Notes under the pieces: generated by a model
The model's database searches: none
The model's input: the letters and a program-made list of their open reading frames with translations, nothing else
Told to the model about the DNA's origin: nothing
Program-made: the position numbers and the translations under genes
NCBI GenBank assembly: GCA_030824835.1
Contig: JAPJRA010000058.1
Coordinates: 1 to 10,966 of the forward strand
From: Geminicoccaceae bacterium
Lineage (GTDB): Bacteria; Pseudomonadota; Alphaproteobacteria; Geminicoccales; Geminicoccaceae
Reading direction: 5' to 3'
DNA: 10,966 bases
In this document: piece after piece, positions 1-6,691 of the stretch
How the letters are laid out: each line of letters starts with the position of its first letter
Numbering within the stretch: the stretch's first letter is position 1

Positions 1-133
1 CACCAAGGAGGATCAGTGGAAGAACTTGATGGACATGCAGATCTACCTCGGCAACGTGAAGGGTGACATCCCGATGGCCGAGATCATCGACAACTCGTTC
101 GCCGAGAAGGCTGTCGCGCAGCTGGGCGGCTGA
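1..133 (+). CDS. ABC transporter substrate-binding protein, C-terminal end (partial)
   Basis: Only the last 43 codons are inside the window, read in the frame beginning at position 2 and ending in TGA at 131-133. The visible tail contains KNLMDMQIYLGNV and ends AEKAVAQLGG. This resembles the C-terminal helices of periplasmic NMT1/THI5-like (SsuA/TauA-type) solute-binding proteins, in which a final short helix precedes the stop. The identification rests mostly on context: the ATPase starts 6 nt after the stop and a permease follows, giving the usual binding-protein/ATPase/permease order. The protein would act in the periplasm, delivering substrate to the permease encoded at 955-1785. Substrate cannot be read from this fragment, though the downstream acetamidase/formamidase gene suggests a small amide or related nitrogen compound. 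Confidence 0.75.
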   Translation, partial: TKEDQWKNLMDMQIYLGNVKGDIPMAEIIDNSFAEKAVAQLGG

Positions 134-139
134 ACCAGC

Positions 140-958
140 ATGGCGTTGGAGGCTGCAACGGCCGTTCGTCTGCCAGCGGCGGGACCATCCGTCCCGCCGC
201 TGGTCGCCGCTGGCGTCCGCAAGGTCTATGATGATGGCTGGCACCAGGTGCCGGTTATCGCCGACCTGTCGTTCCGCCTGGAAGCAGGCACCATTGTCAG
301 CATCGTCGGCCCGTCCGGCTGCGGCAAGACCACGCTGCTCAATGTGCTCTCCGGCCTGATCGCACCGACGGCCGGCTCGATCAGCTGGTACGGCCGGCAA
401 CTCCAGGGCATGCCGCCCCAGGTTGGCTACATGTTGCAGAAGGATCTTCTCTTTCCCTGGCGGACTGCACTTGCCAACGTGATGCTCGGACTCGAGATCA
501 AGGGTGTCCCTCGGGCCGAGGCGAGCGAGCGGGCGCATGTGCTGCTGGACCAGCTGGGCCTGCACGGCTTTGCGTCGCACTACCCGTCGACCTTGTCGGG
601 TGGCATGCGCCAGCGTGTTGCCCTGGCGCGCACGCTGGTCAACGACCCGCAGGTCCTTCTGCTCGACGAGCCGTTCGCGGCGCTGGACTTCCAGACCAAG
701 CTCGTGATCGAGAGCGATACGGCGCAGCTGGTACGCAGCCAGCGTCGCTCCGTGCTGCTGATCACCCATGATATCGAGGAGGCCGTCTCGCTCTCCGATC
801 GGGTCATCGTCCTCAGCCGACGGCCGACGCGGATTCGCTCCGTCTACGACGTCGAGCTGGGTGCCGACCGTACCGACATGATGGCGGCCCGGGACAGTCA
901 CAACTTCACCGACTATGTCCGCAGCATCTGGCGTGATCTCGAGGTCGGCCGCGCATGA
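140..958 (+). CDS. ABC transporter ATP-binding protein, SsuB/TauB type
   Basis: A 272-residue cytoplasmic ATPase that powers an importer of the nitrate/sulfonate/taurine class. All diagnostic motifs are present in order: Walker A GPSGCGKT (57-64), Q-loop Gln100, signature LSGGMRQ (152-158), Walker B LLLDEP (173-178), D-loop ALD (181-183) and switch His210 in ITHD. The EEAVSLSDRVIVLS stretch after the H-loop is typical of the SsuB/TauB group. Length is normal for this group, which carries no long regulatory C-terminal domain. The ATG lies 6 nt after the upstream stop with no strong Shine-Dalgarno site, so translation is probably coupled to the binding-protein gene. Its stop overlaps the permease start by 4 nt (ATGA). 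The cargo is not determined by the sequence. Confidence 0.95.
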   Translation: MALEAATAVRLPAAGPSVPPLVAAGVRKVYDDGWHQVPVIADLSFRLEAGTIVSIVGPSGCGKTTLLNVLSGLIAPTAGSISWYGRQLQGMPPQVGYMLQKDLLFPWRTALANVMLGLEIKGVPRAEASERAHVLLDQLGLHGFASHYPSTLSGGMRQRVALARTLVNDPQVLLLDEPFAALDFQTKLVIESDTAQLVRSQRRSVLLITHDIEEAVSLSDRVIVLSRRPTRIRSVYDVELGADRTDMMAARDSHNFTDYVRSIWRDLEVGRA

Positions 959-1785
959 ACACGCCTCAGGAGCTCGCCGTGCCGTCGACAATGAACGGCC
1001 GCAGGCGGCTGCAGCTCGCCCGGCTGAAGCAGCGCGGCTACGTGCTGCTGTGCCAGCTCCTCATCCTGGCAGTGGGCTTGGGCCTGTGGGAGTACGCCAC
1101 CGCCTGGAACAGGCAGGCGGCCTTCCTGTTCGGCTCGCCCAGCGCCATTGGCGGCTTCCTGGTGAAGATGTGGCAGGACGGCAGTCTCGTCCGCGACACT
1201 TGGGTCACCGGCCTCGAGACCATCCTGGGCTTCCTCGCCGGTAACATCCTGGGCACGGTCCTCGGCCTGTCCTTGTGGTACTCGCTGTTCGTCTCGCGCG
1301 TCTTCCAGCCGTTCATTGTGGCCCTGGGCTCGATTCCGATCATCGCCCTGGCACCGATCGTGATCATCTGGTTCGGCACCGGGCTCGCCTCGAAGATTGC
1401 GATGTCGACGCTGTCGGTGGTGATCGTAGCGCTGGTCACTTCCTACAAGGGGGCGATGAGCGTGGATCCGGACCAGATCAACCTGATGCGCACGCTGGGG
1501 GCCAGCAAGCGGCACATCTTCCATAAGCTGGTGGTCCCGGCCTCGTTGACCGACATCTTCGCCGGTCTCAAGCTGACGGTCGGTTTCGCGCTGATCGGCG
1601 CCATCGTCGGCGAGTTCATGTCGTCGTCCGAAGGACTGGGCCATGCCATCTTCAAGGCCGGCAGTCTTTACATCATACCGAAGGTCTTCGCGGCCCTGGT
1701 CGCGACCATCGCCCTGGCCCTGGTGCTGGCTTGGGCGGTTGGCAAGCTCGAGCACGTGTTGACACCGTGGCGCCGCGAGGGCTGA
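955..1785 (+). CDS. ABC transporter permease, SsuC/TauC type (BPD_transp_1)
   Basis: A 276-residue inner-membrane permease. Hydrophobic stretches lie near residues 29-46, 88-110, 119-140, 147-163, 205-222 and 243-262, fitting the usual six-helix core. The cytoplasmic coupling (EAA) loop is visible around residues 178-196 as MRTLGASKRHIFHKLVVPASL, with the conserved Gly and the closing P; this loop contacts the ATPase encoded just upstream. IPIIALAPIVIIWFGTG (127-143) is a hallmark of the nitrate/sulfonate/taurine permease family. The start codon overlaps the ATPase stop by 4 nt (ATGA at 955-958), indicating translational coupling. The next gene, an acetamidase/formamidase homologue, begins 27 nt after the stop, so transporter and hydrolase are probably co-transcribed. 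Confidence 0.95.
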   Translation: MNTPQELAVPSTMNGRRRLQLARLKQRGYVLLCQLLILAVGLGLWEYATAWNRQAAFLFGSPSAIGGFLVKMWQDGSLVRDTWVTGLETILGFLAGNILGTVLGLSLWYSLFVSRVFQPFIVALGSIPIIALAPIVIIWFGTGLASKIAMSTLSVVIVALVTSYKGAMSVDPDQINLMRTLGASKRHIFHKLVVPASLTDIFAGLKLTVGFALIGAIVGEFMSSSEGLGHAIFKAGSLYIIPKVFAALVATIALALVLAWAVGKLEHVLTPWRREG

Positions 1786-1800
1786 GGTGTCCGCCAGATC

Positions 1801-1807
1801 AGGGAGG
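1801..1807 (+). promoter_or_regulatory. Shine-Dalgarno site of the acetamidase/formamidase gene
   Basis: AGGGAGG lies 5 nt before the ATG at 1813. It is the strongest ribosome-binding site in the first operon and fixes the start of that gene. Confidence 0.7.
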
Positions 1808-1812
1808 ATTCG

Positions 1813-2736
1813 ATGAGCACGCTGCTGGTCTCCAAGGAAGGGGCGATCAAGTACGCGCTGTCGGCGAACGACGGTTTCGTCGCCGCGGTCGACCCGGGCC
1901 AGACCTTCAAGGTCGAGTGCGCGATCAACGTCAATGACGGCACAATCCGGCATGTCGGCCAGCAGCTCACGCCGGCCGACGTCACGCTGCCGTTCGTCAA
2001 CGGCGCCACCGGCCCGATCGAGGTCAGGGGTGCCAAGCCTGGCGACATGCTGACCGTCGAGGTGCTGGACATGAAGGTCGAGGGCCTGGGCTTCAGCTCG
2101 CTGTGGCCCGGCATCGGCATCTTTCCCGACTGGGTCCGGCACAAGGAGTTCGGGATCAAGACCCAGGTGGTCGAGGTCAAGGACGGGATCGTGCACTGGA
2201 ACGATAAGCTCAAGCTGCCGGTGCGCCCGATGATCGGCGTGATCGGGGTCGCGCCGGTGCACGGTGCGGTGCTCACCGTCGACAACGGGACGCATGGCGG
2301 CAATCTCGATGTGCAGGAGATCACCACCGGCAACAAGATCATGCTACGGGTCCATCATGACGGCGCCCATCTGTTCCTCGGCGACTGCCACGCCATCCAA
2401 GGCGACGGCGAATGCGTCGGCATGGGGGCCGTCGAGATCGCGGCCGAGCTCGAGGTGCGGGTCAGCCTGTCGCCCGCGCCTGCCCGCTTGAACTGGCCGC
2501 GCATCGAGACGCCCACCCACTATTGCGCCGTCGGCTGCGCCCGGCCCCTGGAGGACGCGATGCGGATCGCGTTCGAGGAGTTGATCAACTGGATGGAGGA
2601 GGACTGGGGTATCCCGGCCGCGGACGCCTATCTGCTGCTGGCCCAGGTCGCCGAGGCGCGCTGCACCCAGATGGTCAATCCCAAATACACCTATATCTGC
2701 AAGATCTCGAAGGAGATCCTGGCGGCCTTCCGGTAG
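1813..2736 (+). CDS. Acetamidase/formamidase family protein (FmdA/AmdA)
   Basis: A 307-residue cytoplasmic hydrolase of the FmdA_AmdA family, whose characterised members cleave formamide or acetamide to ammonia and the acid. Family landmarks in order: NGATGPIEVRGAKPGDML (63-80), RPMIGVIGVAP (138-148), GTHGGNLDV (159-167), the strongly conserved GDCHAIQGDGE (190-200, with Asp191, His193 and Asp198 as likely metal or active-site residues), and VNPKYT near the C-terminus. At about 300 residues it belongs to the short branch; Methylophilus-type formamidases are about 400. The exact substrate is therefore uncertain and could be another small amide. It follows the ABC permease by 27 nt and its stop faces the XRE-cupin gene 43 nt away (convergent). 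Known formamidase clusters often use a FmdDEF/urea-type importer, so pairing with a SsuABC-type importer is a variation. Confidence 0.9.
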   Translation: MSTLLVSKEGAIKYALSANDGFVAAVDPGQTFKVECAINVNDGTIRHVGQQLTPADVTLPFVNGATGPIEVRGAKPGDMLTVEVLDMKVEGLGFSSLWPGIGIFPDWVRHKEFGIKTQVVEVKDGIVHWNDKLKLPVRPMIGVIGVAPVHGAVLTVDNGTHGGNLDVQEITTGNKIMLRVHHDGAHLFLGDCHAIQGDGECVGMGAVEIAAELEVRVSLSPAPARLNWPRIETPTHYCAVGCARPLEDAMRIAFEELINWMEEDWGIPAADAYLLLAQVAEARCTQMVNPKYTYICKISKEILAAFR

Positions 2737-2779
2737 GACATGCCGCGTATCATGCGCTGGAACGGCCGGCAGGCGCCGC

Positions 2780-3421
2780 TTAGCCTGGGGAGTCGAACGG
2801 CTTGATCGACAGGCACACCGACAGGATCTCGACCTCGCCCGGCGATGCGGCGACGAAGGCGTGGCGCATGGTGCTGTCGAGGTAGCAGCTGTCGCCCTCG
2901 CTCAGCAGCATGGGCGCGTAGTGCTCGGTGTGAAACGCGAGCGTGCCCTTGAGCACGTAGATGAACTCTTCCCCGTCGTGGATGCTCCACTCGTCGGACG
3001 GCGGGGGCTCGTGGTTGCGGATAGTCATCCGCAACGGCACCATCACCTTCTGCGTCAGCTCGGTGGAATGGACCCGGTAGTCATAGTGCGCGGTCCGGAA
3101 AAGTTCGGCATCCCCGGCCCTGGTCGAGGTCAGCCGCGCGGTGACGGGTCGCGCCCGGCCCGAGCCCTCCATCATCTGGACGAAATTGATCTGCAGGCAG
3201 CGGGCGATGCGCAGCAGCGTATCGAAGCTCGGGCGCGACTGGCCCTTCTCGATCTTCGAGATGGCCGCGATCGAGACACCGCTTCGCTTGCTGAGCTCCT
3301 CAAGTGTCCAAGCCCGGGCCGTGCGAAGCGCCCGGATCTCCTCGCCGAGGAGCGGGCTCGCTGGCACGCCCTCGCTCGGCTCCGCATGGTCGGAGGCTGG
3401 CTTCCTGCTCAATGACTGCAC
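2780..3421 (-). CDS. XRE-family transcriptional regulator with C-terminal cupin domain (PuuR-like architecture)
   Basis: A 213-residue DNA-binding protein. Residues 29-82 form a Cro/C1-type helix-turn-helix (WTLEELSKRSGVSIAAISKIEKG, then PSFDTLLRIARCLQI). Residues 125-207 form a small cupin barrel (IHDGEEFIYVLKG at 147-159, SEGDSCYLDSTMRHAF at 174-189, with His148, Glu152 and His187 as plausible ligand or metal contacts). XRE-cupin proteins such as PuuR repress catabolic operons until a pathway metabolite binds the cupin. The gene is last in a four-gene operon whose promoter region carries palindromes, so autorepression is likely (inference). The start used is GTG at 3419-3421, overlapping the upstream gene by 13 nt without a clear Shine-Dalgarno site. 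An in-frame GTG at codon 19 is an alternative that would remove only a non-conserved tail. Confidence 0.92.
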   Translation of the reverse strand: MQSLSRKPASDHAEPSEGVPASPLLGEEIRALRTARAWTLEELSKRSGVSIAAISKIEKGQSRPSFDTLLRIARCLQINFVQMMEGSGRARPVTARLTSTRAGDAELFRTAHYDYRVHSTELTQKVMVPLRMTIRNHEPPPSDEWSIHDGEEFIYVLKGTLAFHTEHYAPMLLSEGDSCYLDSTMRHAFVAASPGEVEILSVCLSIKPFDSPG

Positions 3422-4068
3422 CGTCCAATGATGTCTGACACGAGAGCGTCGAGGCGGTCGGGCCCCTCGCGGCGCTGACGAATCGATTCGGCCACGAGGC
3501 GCTCACCTTCGCTTGGCGGGATCTCCCGGTCCTCGCGGACCCAGGCCGATACGATCGCCACGTCGACTTCGGGGTGAAATTGCACGCCGACCGCACGGCC
3601 CATCTGGAATCCTTGCGGAATGCCGTCCGAGGCGGCGAGCAGCTCGGCACCGTCGGGCACCTCAAAGCTGTCGCCGTGCCAGCGGAGCCATGGGCCTTTC
3701 CACGCCTCGTGGGCAACGACGTTGTTCATGCGCCAGCCGCGATGACGCTCGCCCATGGGGGTGACCTTTGCGCCGAGAGCGGATGCGATCATCTGGCCAC
3801 CGAAGCAGATGCCGAAAAGGGGCGCATCGGCATCCAGCAGGCGGCGGGTGAAGTGGAACTCGGCCTCGATCCAGGGAATGTGACGCTCATAGGCTCCGCG
3901 CGGCGAGCCGAGGATGACGAACAGCTCGGAGCCGTGGGGATCGACCGCCGCGAAGTCGGTCCGGGTCGCATCCAGCACCTCGACCGAGAAGCCGTGCCGG
4001 CGCTCCAGCACCGACCCCACGAGCCCGATCCCGGTGGTCGGCGCATGCTGGATCGCGGTGACCTTCAC
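3409..4068 (-). CDS. Class I glutamine amidotransferase-like hydrolase (stand-alone GATase1)
   Basis: A 219-residue stand-alone GATase domain. The catalytic triad is intact: nucleophile Cys88 in GICFGGQMIA (86-95), and His165 and Glu167 in QFHPEV (163-168). LGSPRG (53-58) corresponds to the oxyanion-hole loop. Such domains hydrolyse the gamma-amide of glutamine or gamma-glutamyl amides; no synthetase domain is fused. Beside a glutamine-synthetase-like ligase it matches the TdnQ/TdnT arrangement of aniline catabolism and is functionally parallel to PuuD of putrescine catabolism, though PuuD belongs to a different family (peptidase C26). Likely role: hydrolysis of a gamma-glutamyl intermediate, or control of its level (inference). 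It starts with GTG at 4066-4068, overlapping the nitrilase stop by 4 nt (GTGA), with GGAG 8 nt upstream (4077-4080), so it is translationally coupled. Confidence 0.9.
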   Translation of the reverse strand: MKVTAIQHAPTTGIGLVGSVLERRHGFSVEVLDATRTDFAAVDPHGSELFVILGSPRGAYERHIPWIEAEFHFTRRLLDADAPLFGICFGGQMIASALGAKVTPMGERHRGWRMNNVVAHEAWKGPWLRWHGDSFEVPDGAELLAASDGIPQGFQMGRAVGVQFHPEVDVAIVSAWVREDREIPPSEGERLVAESIRQRREGPDRLDALVSDIIGRCSH

Positions 4069-5024
4069 GCCGGCCGCTCCGGGTCGGGGCGGCGGTCCAC
4101 GATCGCGGCGTGCCGCGTGCGGTCGATACTCAACTGAAAGATGTCGGCCCGGTGATAGTGGCCGGTCGGATCGAGGCTCTGCCGCTCGCCCCGCACGAGG
4201 GCGAGATCGGCCTCGTGCGCGATGATCTCCTCGCTCCCGTCGACCGCGGCGACGACGGTCCGTCCGTCAGGCGCCACGATCCGCGAGCCACCGCCGAAGA
4301 TCCGCCCGATGCCGGCCGCCTTGAGGTCGGCGTAGAACTCGAAGTCGGCCGGCACGTCATCGAGATCGAGCACCCCGCTCGCGCTGACCGACCAGACACG
4401 CCCCTCGAGCGCGATGAGCTGCACTGCGTTTTGCGTGACCTCCGGGTTGCCCGGCCAGATGCTGACATGGACGTCTTCTCCTCCAGCATAGAGGCTGAAG
4501 CGAGCGAGCGGCATCCAGTTCTCCCAGCACAGCAGGCCACCGACGCGCGTATCGCCGAACTGGTGGACACGCAGGCCGTGGGCGTCGCCGGGCGCCCAGC
4601 ACAGCCGTTCATCGAAGGTCGGCACCAGCTTGCGATGCACCCCGAGAATGCCCCGCTCCGAGTCGACGGCGAGCAGAGAGCAGTGAATCGAGCCCCGGCC
4701 GGCGGCAACCCCCCGCTCGTTCAGGCCGAGAAGGATCGACACGCCGAGGTCACGGGCGGCCTCCACGATCGACGCCACCTCCACCGACGGGATCTCGACC
4801 GCCGCTGCGAGAAACTGGGCATAGGCCCGCTTCTGGCGCCCATCGTCGAATGCAGCGCCATTGGTCCGGCACAGCCAGAAAGGATAGCCGCTCAGGCAGG
4901 CTTCCGGGAAGGCGAGGAGTCCGATCTGCGAGCGGCTTGCCTGCTCGATGGTCGCGACGATCTTGGCTGTTGTCCCTGTTGGATCGAGCCAGGCGGGACG
5001 CAGCTGGGCGGCTCCGATTCTCAC
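4065..5024 (-). CDS. Nitrilase-superfamily carbon-nitrogen hydrolase (aliphatic nitrilase-like)
   Basis: A 319-residue hydrolase with the Glu-Lys-Cys triad of the superfamily: Glu41 in FPEA, Lys132 in HRKLVPT (130-136) and Cys166 in GGLLCWENWMP (162-172). CWEN after the nucleophile, GGSRIVAPDG (245-254) and GHYHRADIF near the C-terminus point to branch-1 true nitrilases (nitrile to acid plus ammonia) rather than amidases, beta-ureidopropionases or NAD synthetase domains. It is slightly shorter than the 330-370 residues usual for nitrilases. The GTG at 5022-5024 is chosen because GGGAGAG ends close upstream with 6 nt between GGAG and GTG; a TTG one codon earlier (5025-5027) is the alternative. 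It sits 45 nt after the glutamine-synthetase-like gene and overlaps the amidotransferase start by 4 nt, so it belongs to the same operon. Substrate not determinable. Confidence 0.92.
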   Translation of the reverse strand: MRIGAAQLRPAWLDPTGTTAKIVATIEQASRSQIGLLAFPEACLSGYPFWLCRTNGAAFDDGRQKRAYAQFLAAAVEIPSVEVASIVEAARDLGVSILLGLNERGVAAGRGSIHCSLLAVDSERGILGVHRKLVPTFDERLCWAPGDAHGLRVHQFGDTRVGGLLCWENWMPLARFSLYAGGEDVHVSIWPGNPEVTQNAVQLIALEGRVWSVSASGVLDLDDVPADFEFYADLKAAGIGRIFGGGSRIVAPDGRTVVAAVDGSEEIIAHEADLALVRGERQSLDPTGHYHRADIFQLSIDRTRHAAIVDRRPDPERPA

Positions 5025-5028
5025 CAAT

Positions 5029-5035
5029 CTCTCCC
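5029..5035 (-). promoter_or_regulatory. Shine-Dalgarno site of the nitrilase gene
   Basis: On the minus strand this reads GGGAGAG. It places the GTG at 5022-5024 at optimal distance (6 nt after GGAG) and the TTG at 5025-5027 too close (3 nt), which decides the start. Confidence 0.6.
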
Positions 5036-5069
5036 GACTATCCGCAGCATGGGCGCCGCCGCCGCATCA

Positions 5070-6512
5070 TCAGTACATCTCGAAATATTCGGTATGCTCC
5101 CAATCCGTCACCGCGGCGAGGAAGCGCGAGATCTCGAACTCCTTGAGCATGACCATGTAATTGTGGAAGGTCTCACCCAGCTCGGCCTTTAACACCTCGT
5201 CGGTCTTGAACGCGGCCACGGCTTCCATCAGGCTGCGCGGCAGCATCGGTCGATCCGATAGGTAGGCCGCCTTGACCGGCGCGCCCGGGTCGGCGCCGCG
5301 ACGGATGCCGTCCCGACCCGCGATTAACTGCGAAGCGAGGTAAAGATAGGGGTTGGCCGTCGGCTCGCCGATCCGGTTCTCGATTCTCGAGCCGGGATTG
5401 CCGGGCTCGCCGATCACGCGCAGCATGGCACCCCGATTCTCGAGCGCCCAGCCCGCTTTGTTGGGCGCGAAGCCGTCGGGCCGTTGGCGCTTGTAGCCAT
5501 TGATCGTCGGGGTGGTGAGCAGCGAGGTGCCGGCGGCGTGCTCGAGCAGGCCGCCGAGATAGGCCATGCCGACGCTCGACAGCGGGCCAGGCTCCTGGTC
5601 GGCCACGAAGGCGTTGGTACCGTCGGCGCCGGCGAGCGACTGGTGCAGGTGCCAGCCGCTGGGAAACGCGTTGGGCACTTTGGGATGGGCCATGAAGCTG
5701 GCGTGAAAGCCGTTGCGCCGGCACAGCTGCTTGATCGCCGTGCGGAACAGCAATGCCGAATCCGCAGCCTCGAGCGCCTCAAGTGGACTGAAGGTGACCT
5801 CGCACTGACCCGGGCCCCATTCGTCCTCCAGCGTCGCCAGGGGCAGGCCCAGCCGCTCGAGATTCTCCTGCAGGAAAGAGAGGACCTCCGCGATCTCGTC
5901 GCCCCGGTTCTCGGTCAGGTACTGATAGCCGTGGGCGATCATCGCGACCTCCGGGGCTTCCGGCGGATAGCCGCACGCCGCCGGCGAGAGCTTGGGGTCG
6001 GTGAGGCGAAAGACGTAGAACTCGAACTCGAGCCCCACCGTCATCCGGTAGCCTTCTGCGGCGAGCCTGGTGAGCTGGTCGCGCAGAATCTGTCGGGTCG
6101 ACAGTGGGCAGGGCTGTCCATTGGCGAAGTAGGCGTCGCTGAGGCACCAGCCGGTGTCCTTCGCCCATGGCAGAACTCGGAAGGTCTCGGGATCAGGGAC
6201 CAGCACCCCGTCGGGCAGACCGATCATCTCGGGAATGTTGAGATCGTTGGCCGCGCCGAACGGCGCCACGATCGGATGATTGGTCGTGTCGAAGATCGCG
6301 GTCACCAGCTGGAAGTCTTTGCCGTTCCGCAGATTCGACTTGAACTCCGCCGCTGTCACGGTCTTCCCGCGGACGATGCCATGCTGATCGCCCCAGCCGA
6401 CGCGGATGCTCCTGATCCCTTCCTTCTCGATCCGTTCGATGAGCGCCGCCGCGGCACGCGTCTGCCGCTCGGTCCACAAGCCGTGATGTTCGATGAAATG
6501 AGCCCTGCCCAT
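5070..6512 (-). CDS. Glutamine synthetase family protein (gamma-glutamyl amine ligase-like, PuuA/TdnQ type)
   Basis: A 480-residue ATP-dependent ligase with a beta-grasp N-terminus (GDQHGIVRGK, 41-50) and the GS catalytic domain. Metal-site residues are kept: Glu162 and Glu164 in GLEFEFY, Glu231 and Glu238 in DEWGPGQCEV, and His288 in GWHLHQSL. Glutamate/ATP-binding Arg360 (ENRG) and RIENR (376-380) are also present. The loop that in true GS reads YEAP, with the Glu that binds ammonium, reads GFAP here (347-350), and the adenylylation motif NLYDLP is absent. This suggests ligation of an amine rather than ammonia. Candidate products are gamma-glutamyl amides of a mono-, di- or aromatic amine. 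It is the first gene of the nitrilase/amidotransferase/regulator operon. ATG at 6510-6512 has GAGG 10 nt upstream; a TTG at 6578 would extend it by 22 residues but lies about at the predicted transcription start. Confidence 0.92.
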   Translation of the reverse strand: MGRAHFIEHHGLWTERQTRAAAALIERIEKEGIRSIRVGWGDQHGIVRGKTVTAAEFKSNLRNGKDFQLVTAIFDTTNHPIVAPFGAANDLNIPEMIGLPDGVLVPDPETFRVLPWAKDTGWCLSDAYFANGQPCPLSTRQILRDQLTRLAAEGYRMTVGLEFEFYVFRLTDPKLSPAACGYPPEAPEVAMIAHGYQYLTENRGDEIAEVLSFLQENLERLGLPLATLEDEWGPGQCEVTFSPLEALEAADSALLFRTAIKQLCRRNGFHASFMAHPKVPNAFPSGWHLHQSLAGADGTNAFVADQEPGPLSSVGMAYLGGLLEHAAGTSLLTTPTINGYKRQRPDGFAPNKAGWALENRGAMLRVIGEPGNPGSRIENRIGEPTANPYLYLASQLIAGRDGIRRGADPGAPVKAAYLSDRPMLPRSLMEAVAAFKTDEVLKAELGETFHNYMVMLKEFEISRFLAAVTDWEHTEYFEMY

Positions 6513-6581
6513 GTCCGTGAACCCTCGCTCGGTGATTTCGGCTTCTGCGCGAGCCTCGGTGGGCCGGCCAAGCTGCAACAG

Positions 6582-6609
6582 CGTGTACGGCGAGAAAAAT
6601 TCTCGTCAA
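6582..6609 (-). promoter_or_regulatory. Candidate promoter of the ligase-nitrilase-amidotransferase-regulator operon
   Basis: On the minus strand TTGACG (6604-6609) is followed after 16 nt by TACACG (6582-6587). The -35 is close to the alphaproteobacterial housekeeping consensus; the -10 is weak. It would start transcription near 6575, leaving a leader of about 60 nt before the ATG at 6512. Confidence 0.4.
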
Positions 6610-6635
6610 CGAGAAAATATGGATTGACGAGAGAA
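6591..6635. promoter_or_regulatory. Candidate operator: overlapping TTCTCG/CGAGAA palindromes
   Basis: Two perfect inverted repeats share the central arm: CGAGAA-AAA-TTCTCG (6591-6605) and TTCTCGT-CA-ACGAGAA (6600-6615). A third imperfect copy of the half-site, ACGAGAGAA, lies at 6627-6635. The CGAGA cores recur at 6591, 6610 and 6628, spaced 19 and 18 nt. The second palindrome covers the candidate -35 of the minus-strand operon, the geometry of a repressor site. The obvious candidate ligand is the XRE-cupin protein encoded at the end of that operon. The site lies between two divergent transcripts and could also affect the DUF1097/amidase genes. Confidence 0.6.
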
Positions 6636-6691
6636 AACACTTGTCGGCCTTTTGAGCGCATCAGCCATGCGCAGTCAGAGGGGTTCCGCTC

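Larger units (their letters stand above)
6513..6691. other. Divergent intergenic region
   Basis: A 179-nt gap between the start of the glutamine-synthetase-like gene (leftward) and the DUF1097 gene (rightward). Its centre is notably A-rich compared with the surroundings and holds the palindromes and the minus-strand promoter candidate. No convincing -35/-10 pair was found for the rightward genes, although TTGACG occurs at 6624-6629. Confidence 0.7.

Noticed and set aside
913..2295. 460-codon open frame on the minus strand opposite the permease and acetamidase/formamidase genes
   Set aside because: Arg/Asp/Gln-rich, low-complexity translation with no recognisable motif; it mirrors two well-supported genes in GC-rich DNA.
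2737..2779. Possible bidirectional terminator between the convergent acetamidase/formamidase and XRE-cupin genes
   Set aside because: Only short GC palindromes and no stable stem with T-runs on either strand.
4110..5192. 360-codon open frame on the plus strand opposite the nitrilase gene
   Set aside because: Composition is that of an antisense shadow and it spans the junction of two real genes; no domain seen.
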